DNA of 64,000 bases from JdFR-22 sp964534325 (GTDB lineage Archaea > Halobacteriota > Archaeoglobi > Archaeoglobales > Archaeoglobaceae): assembly GCA_964534325.1 (NCBI GenBank), contig CAZHOR010000001.1:124001-188000 (forward strand), read 5' to 3'. Position numbers and translations under genes: made by a program. Positions 61,077-64,000 of the stretch are shown here, one piece after another (positions within the stretch are counted from its first letter, which is position 1; each line of letters starts with the position of its first letter). The notes beneath the pieces are model-generated. The model made no database searches, was not told where the DNA came from, and worked only from the letters and a program-made list of their open reading frames with translations.

Positions 61077-61574
61077 CTACTTTTCCGTGGACTCTTCTGA
61101 TTCCATATACTTTTCTATATGTCTTCCTGAATACTCTATGATCCGGCGAGCTATTTCGAGGTCTCTGTTTTTCTCTCTCATTTTCATGTTGTATATCTCT
61201 TCTCTGCATGCAGAGTATTTGTTGAAAGCAATGTAGCCGAAATTATCGATTATTTCATTCAGCTTCAACCATTCCTTTTTATCCGGATTGTAGTGCTTGT
61301 CTATCAATTCTTTAAGATAAAAGAGGTCTTGTATGCTGTCGCCCGGGGTTTTCTTCCCGTCAACCGCCAGAAACCTCATCAGGTCGTCCAGAGGCTCCTC
61401 CACTCCTTCGTAATCTCCACCGTTGTAGATTTCCACCAGTTTATCGAATATCTGGGAAGTGCTGTCATCTATATAACCGGTGATCTCCATTACAGGCTTT
61501 ATAGTATATGATTCCAGAACTTTATCCTGCCACTTCTGTAGTATCTTCTTCCTGTGCTTTTGAAGTTCTACCAT
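61077..61574 (-). CDS. RsbRD N-terminal-like domain protein
   Basis: 165 residues, all helical: HRKKILQKWQDKVLESY at the start, then LMRFLAVDGKKTPG and LKELIDKHYN. Matches the RsbRD N-terminal (non-heme globin-like) domain, often found beside dsrMKJOP in sulfate reducers. dsrK is about 1.5 kb upstream on the same strand, which supports that link. Function unknown. Confidence 0.7.
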   Translation of the reverse strand: MVELQKHRKKILQKWQDKVLESYTIKPVMEITGYIDDSTSQIFDKLVEIYNGGDYEGVEEPLDDLMRFLAVDGKKTPGDSIQDLFYLKELIDKHYNPDKKEWLKLNEIIDNFGYIAFNKYSACREEIYNMKMREKNRDLEIARRIIEYSGRHIEKYMESEESTEK

Positions 61575-61575
61575 A

Positions 61576-61944
61576 TCACCAGGGATGAGTTCCTATTATA
61601 ACTTCTTTTCCAAACTTACTTTTAAGTATTTCCTGCAGTTCTTCCAGCTCAATGGGACAGTATGAAGTGTTAACCGCTGCAACCATGCAAGTGCCAATGA
61701 ATATCTTGTCAAAATCGGTGTCCAGATTGTTTATCACTTCTTTTACCAGCTTCATTTTGGGAACAATTACACCCGGACAATCTCCGCAGGTGGTCATTCC
61801 CACTATCTCTACTTCACCTTCACCCTCAAATTTACCCGCATTCTCACTTACTGCCTTAAAACACTTCGCACAGGCTATACAGGACTTATCCCTGACCTTT
61901 TCACAGCTCAGTATAACTACTCTGGTTTTTTCATCTTCGGCCAT
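61576..61944 (-). CDS. CGGC-domain protein
   Basis: 122 residues from ATG 61944 (GGAGATG upstream). SCEKVRDKSCIACAKCF, then TTCGDCPG, YCPIELEE. CGGC proteins are Cys-rich and thought to bind metal. The start six codons earlier is less likely. First gene of a tight operon: CGGC, RsbRD-N, CbiX, MoaE. Confidence 0.8.
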   Translation of the reverse strand: MAEDEKTRVVILSCEKVRDKSCIACAKCFKAVSENAGKFEGEGEVEIVGMTTCGDCPGVIVPKMKLVKEVINNLDTDFDKIFIGTCMVAAVNTSYCPIELEELQEILKSKFGKEVIIGTHPW

Positions 61945-62052
61945 AATAACATCTCCTTTCAATAATTCTTAAACCAGTTTAATGTGTTATCCATTATAAG
62001 CATTTTGATTATCCTAATTTTAGTTCAAAGACCAGCTGCGACAAATAGTTTC

Positions 62053-62901
62053 TCAAGCCAGGGAGCCGATAAGCATTGCCAGATATATTGCTCCCAGGGT
62101 CATGCTGGCCAGCTTGTACATGTATTTGGCTTTCTCCCTGCTGGGTGATAGGGCGAACTTAATGGTCCTGTAAAAGAAATAGAATGTCACCATGAACGAT
62201 ATCATGATGTATGCGTAGCTGAAGGACGTTATCCAGAAGAGCAGGAGCACCAGGATCAACATGGACGCCGTGAAGCCCACTATGGCCCAGGAAGCTCTCT
62301 CCATGCCCACAACAAGGGGGAGCATAGGGACTCCCGCGAATTTGTAGTCATCCTCGTAATGTATTGACAGATACCATATGTGTGCCGGTATCCACAGGAG
62401 TATTATGGTGGAGATTATTATTCCTGCCACCTCTATTTGGCCTGCCGCAGCAGTCCATCCCGCCAGTGACGGCATTGCACCTGCTACGCCACCCAGAATG
62501 ATAGAGTAAGGGCTCATCCTCTTGAGGAGGACCGTATAGATTATTATGTCGAAGAAAAGGCCCAGCAACAGCACTAAAGCTAAGGAGGGGTTGACGCCTA
62601 AACCGAGGAAGAATCCAACCCCGAAAAGGGATATGCCATAAACTGCGCACTTATTGGGGCTCAATCTACCGGCTGGGACCGGTCTTTTCTTTGTTCTGGT
62701 CATCAAGGAGTCTATGTCGTTATCCAGCCACATGTTTAATGCCGTGGTCCCCGCTACCGCCAGAAAGACTGCAAGCATGCTCTGCAGGAAGTTTATGGCG
62801 TTGAAAGGGGTGGCGGCTATACCGTAAGCTATTACGCAAGTCACCATCAGTAAAGTAGTCTGCTTTGGTTTAATGACCTCGATGTAGGACTTTATATCCA
62901 T
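62053..62901 (-). CDS. ctaB: UbiA-family prenyltransferase, heme O synthase-like
   Basis: 282 residues, about nine membrane segments. First Asp motif DNDIDSLMTRTKKRPVPAGRL, second YEDDYKFAGVPMLPLV, and GGVAGAMPSLAGWTAAAG are the protoheme IX farnesyltransferase pattern. It would add farnesyl to heme b to make heme O. Start ATG 62901 rather than 62919 by length. No oxidase genes are in the window; it lies after dsrK. Confidence 0.85.
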   Translation of the reverse strand: MDIKSYIEVIKPKQTTLLMVTCVIAYGIAATPFNAINFLQSMLAVFLAVAGTTALNMWLDNDIDSLMTRTKKRPVPAGRLSPNKCAVYGISLFGVGFFLGLGVNPSLALVLLLGLFFDIIIYTVLLKRMSPYSIILGGVAGAMPSLAGWTAAAGQIEVAGIIISTIILLWIPAHIWYLSIHYEDDYKFAGVPMLPLVVGMERASWAIVGFTASMLILVLLLFWITSFSYAYIMISFMVTFYFFYRTIKFALSPSREKAKYMYKLASMTLGAIYLAMLIGSLA

Positions 62902-63071
62902 ATGATGGAGGATATTCATAAAGTACTTTTAATTTTCGGTTTTAATTGCATACCTCTATTTCGTCCTTCGAACTTATGTGGCGTGCTTGTTGCCTCAGAA
63001 CTTTGAAATAAGTGAGTTAAATAAAAGAGTAATAAAAAATTTTGGAGATAAGAATCTACAATGATCTACTG

Positions 63072-64000
63072 CTACTGGAACTCTTCTTCAATGAACGGCT
63101 CCTCTATGTCCACCATGGCGTTCACCATCAGCTCCACCAGACCGCCGTACATGATACCACATTTGTCCCACAACCCGTAATGGCTGATGGCATCTCTAAC
63201 TCCACCCTTACAATTGGAGCACGGCATACAGGCATACTTGAAGGTGTCCGGCGACAGGTCATCCTGGAAGGCTTCCATGATCTGCTTCACCTTCATTCTA
63301 GTGGATATCTTGTTCCTCCATTCGGGGAAGTTCATGGAAGGCTGAATGGCGAATCCACTTCCACCTCCACAACAGTAGTTGTAGACTCCGTTGGGGTTCA
63401 TCTCCCTATACTGGGGGCAGATGGCGTTAATTATCTCCCTTTGAGGTTGTACGATACCCATCATCCTTACAATACTGCAGGGGTCGTGCATGGTCACCGG
63501 GAAGTCGTTCTTCGCGGGATCGAGGTTCAATTTCTTCTTCTTGACCATATCCCTCAGTATGGGCAAACAGCTTTCTCTGGGTATATTGAGGTCATCAGAA
63601 AGTATTCTATCAGCAACCACGGCCAGGACCTTGTGCGCGTGCCCGCATTCTCCCAGAACTATCTTGTTGACATCCAGTTTTCTGGCAGCCTCTATGTGTT
63701 TAAGGACTATTCTGGCCAGCTGAACATCATCGTTAAAGGCTCCGTAGTTGACACCATCGTAGCCCACTGGCTCACTGCTGAGCGTCCAGCTCAATCCAGC
63801 CTCATTGAACAGGATGGCAAAGGCTGCGGGGTTATCCGGCCAGGCAAGGAATTCGCCTGCGTTGTGTATCAACAGGATGTCCGCACCCTTTTCGTCCACG
63901 GGTATATCAACTTTTAAGCCGGTCCTCTCTTCTGCATCCTCCTGGATGAACTCCACCATGTCCTTAAAGCCATCGGGAGTTAAACCGGTGCTCGAGCCCG
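63072..64000 (-). CDS. dsrK: DsrK/HmeD-type Hdr-like subunit (partial, N-terminus beyond window)
   Basis: The open frame continues past the window edge; about 309 residues seen. Cys-rich (CCG) domain: MHDPCSIVRMMGI, NYCCGGGSGFA, and the DsrK-type ACMPCSNCKGG, then GGLVELMVNAM. DsrK is the membrane-complex subunit with a special [4Fe-4S] cluster, related to HdrD, that handles DsrC trisulfide or a similar disulfide. Partner dsrM would be upstream, outside the window. The next gene on this strand is heme O synthase-like. Confidence 0.87.
   Translation of the reverse strand, partial: GSSTGLTPDGFKDMVEFIQEDAEERTGLKVDIPVDEKGADILLIHNAGEFLAWPDNPAAFAILFNEAGLSWTLSSEPVGYDGVNYGAFNDDVQLARIVLKHIEAARKLDVNKIVLGECGHAHKVLAVVADRILSDDLNIPRESCLPILRDMVKKKKLNLDPAKNDFPVTMHDPCSIVRMMGIVQPQREIINAICPQYREMNPNGVYNYCCGGGSGFAIQPSMNFPEWRNKISTRMKVKQIMEAFQDDLSPDTFKYACMPCSNCKGGVRDAISHYGLWDKCGIMYGGLVELMVNAMVDIEEPFIEEEFQ

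Noticed and set aside
1..64000. CRISPR array, insertion sequence, or prophage
   Set aside because: No regularly spaced repeats, transposase or phage structural genes were seen; the only TA pair is VapBC.

Overview
The window comes from a euryarchaeon. It carries archaeal-type replication and translation genes: PCNA, primase large subunit PriL, aIF2-gamma, Pelota, ribosomal protein S17e and an archaeal LeuRS. Many genes have TATA boxes about 25 nt before leaderless or short-leader starts, and one tRNA has a bulge-helix-bulge intron. Several signs point to the Archaeoglobi / Syntrophoarchaeia / Methanosarcinia side of the tree: a UPF0200-UPF0201 fusion (the arrangement I remember from Archaeoglobus), DUF835-PAS sensors, PGF-CTERM surface proteins, DUF5371, UPF0058 and UPF0179 proteins, multiheme cytochromes c, and a DsrK-type subunit. 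There is no rRNA or mcr gene here, so genus-level placement is not possible. The lifestyle looks anaerobic and redox-active.

Layout. 1-5 kb: a truncated multi-PAS/DUF835 sensor, a rubredoxin-like protein, tRNA-Ser and an ABC-2 exporter. 5-9 kb: cobalamin adenosyltransferase, a nitrilase-family amidase, Sua5, and the rps17e-dapA-dapB operon. 9-14 kb: a complete Liv-type ABC importer in two divergent units (livGF and livKHM). 14-18 kb: a cytochrome island with a secreted, sequon-rich tetraheme cytochrome, an unusual AAA+ ATPase, a 5-6 heme cytochrome and a lipoprotein. 18-26 kb: LeuRS, a chorismate-lyase-like protein, a UPF0200/0201 kinase fusion, tRNA-Arg, a flavoprotein disulfide reductase and a HAD phosphatase. 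26-35 kb: small housekeeping genes, a HEAT lipoprotein, an encapsulin-type ferritin-like protein, a ZIP transporter, a large PGF-CTERM protein and an orphan CdhE-like corrinoid domain. 35-43 kb: LeuD, PurE, a sodium symporter with a small partner, an MFS transporter, and gene-poor stretches holding structured RNAs. 43-50 kb: ROK kinase, AMMECR1, the pcn-priL-pelA cluster, TatA, pyrBI and intron-bearing tRNA-Pro. 50-58 kb: an eRF1-like protein, a decayed SDR gene, VapBC, a repeat surface protein, tRNA-Gly, MPG phosphatase and the PIN/aIF2-gamma pair. 58-64 kb: a winged-helix regulator, SpoVG, NikR, initiator tRNA-Met, a CGGC-RsbRD-CbiX-MoaE operon, a heme O synthase-like enzyme and DsrK (cut by the window end).

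Functional threads. Corrinoid and tetrapyrrole chemistry recurs (CbiX, adenosyltransferase, CdhE-like domain, heme farnesyltransferase, cytochromes). Metal homeostasis also recurs (NikR, ZIP, ferritin-like protein). The least explained items are four intergenic RNA candidates, each with long complementary ends and, for the two clearest, a TATA box about 25 nt before the first paired base. The best one (about 40393-40527) also has an iron-regulator-like palindrome between TATA box and predicted start. Other points of interest are the tetraheme cytochrome (possible extracellular nanowire subunit), a PriL with an extra eight-cysteine insertion, a release-factor paralogue with GGW in place of GGQ, and a small membrane protein gene broken by one extra G. 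All identifications rest on reading motifs by eye; no search was run.
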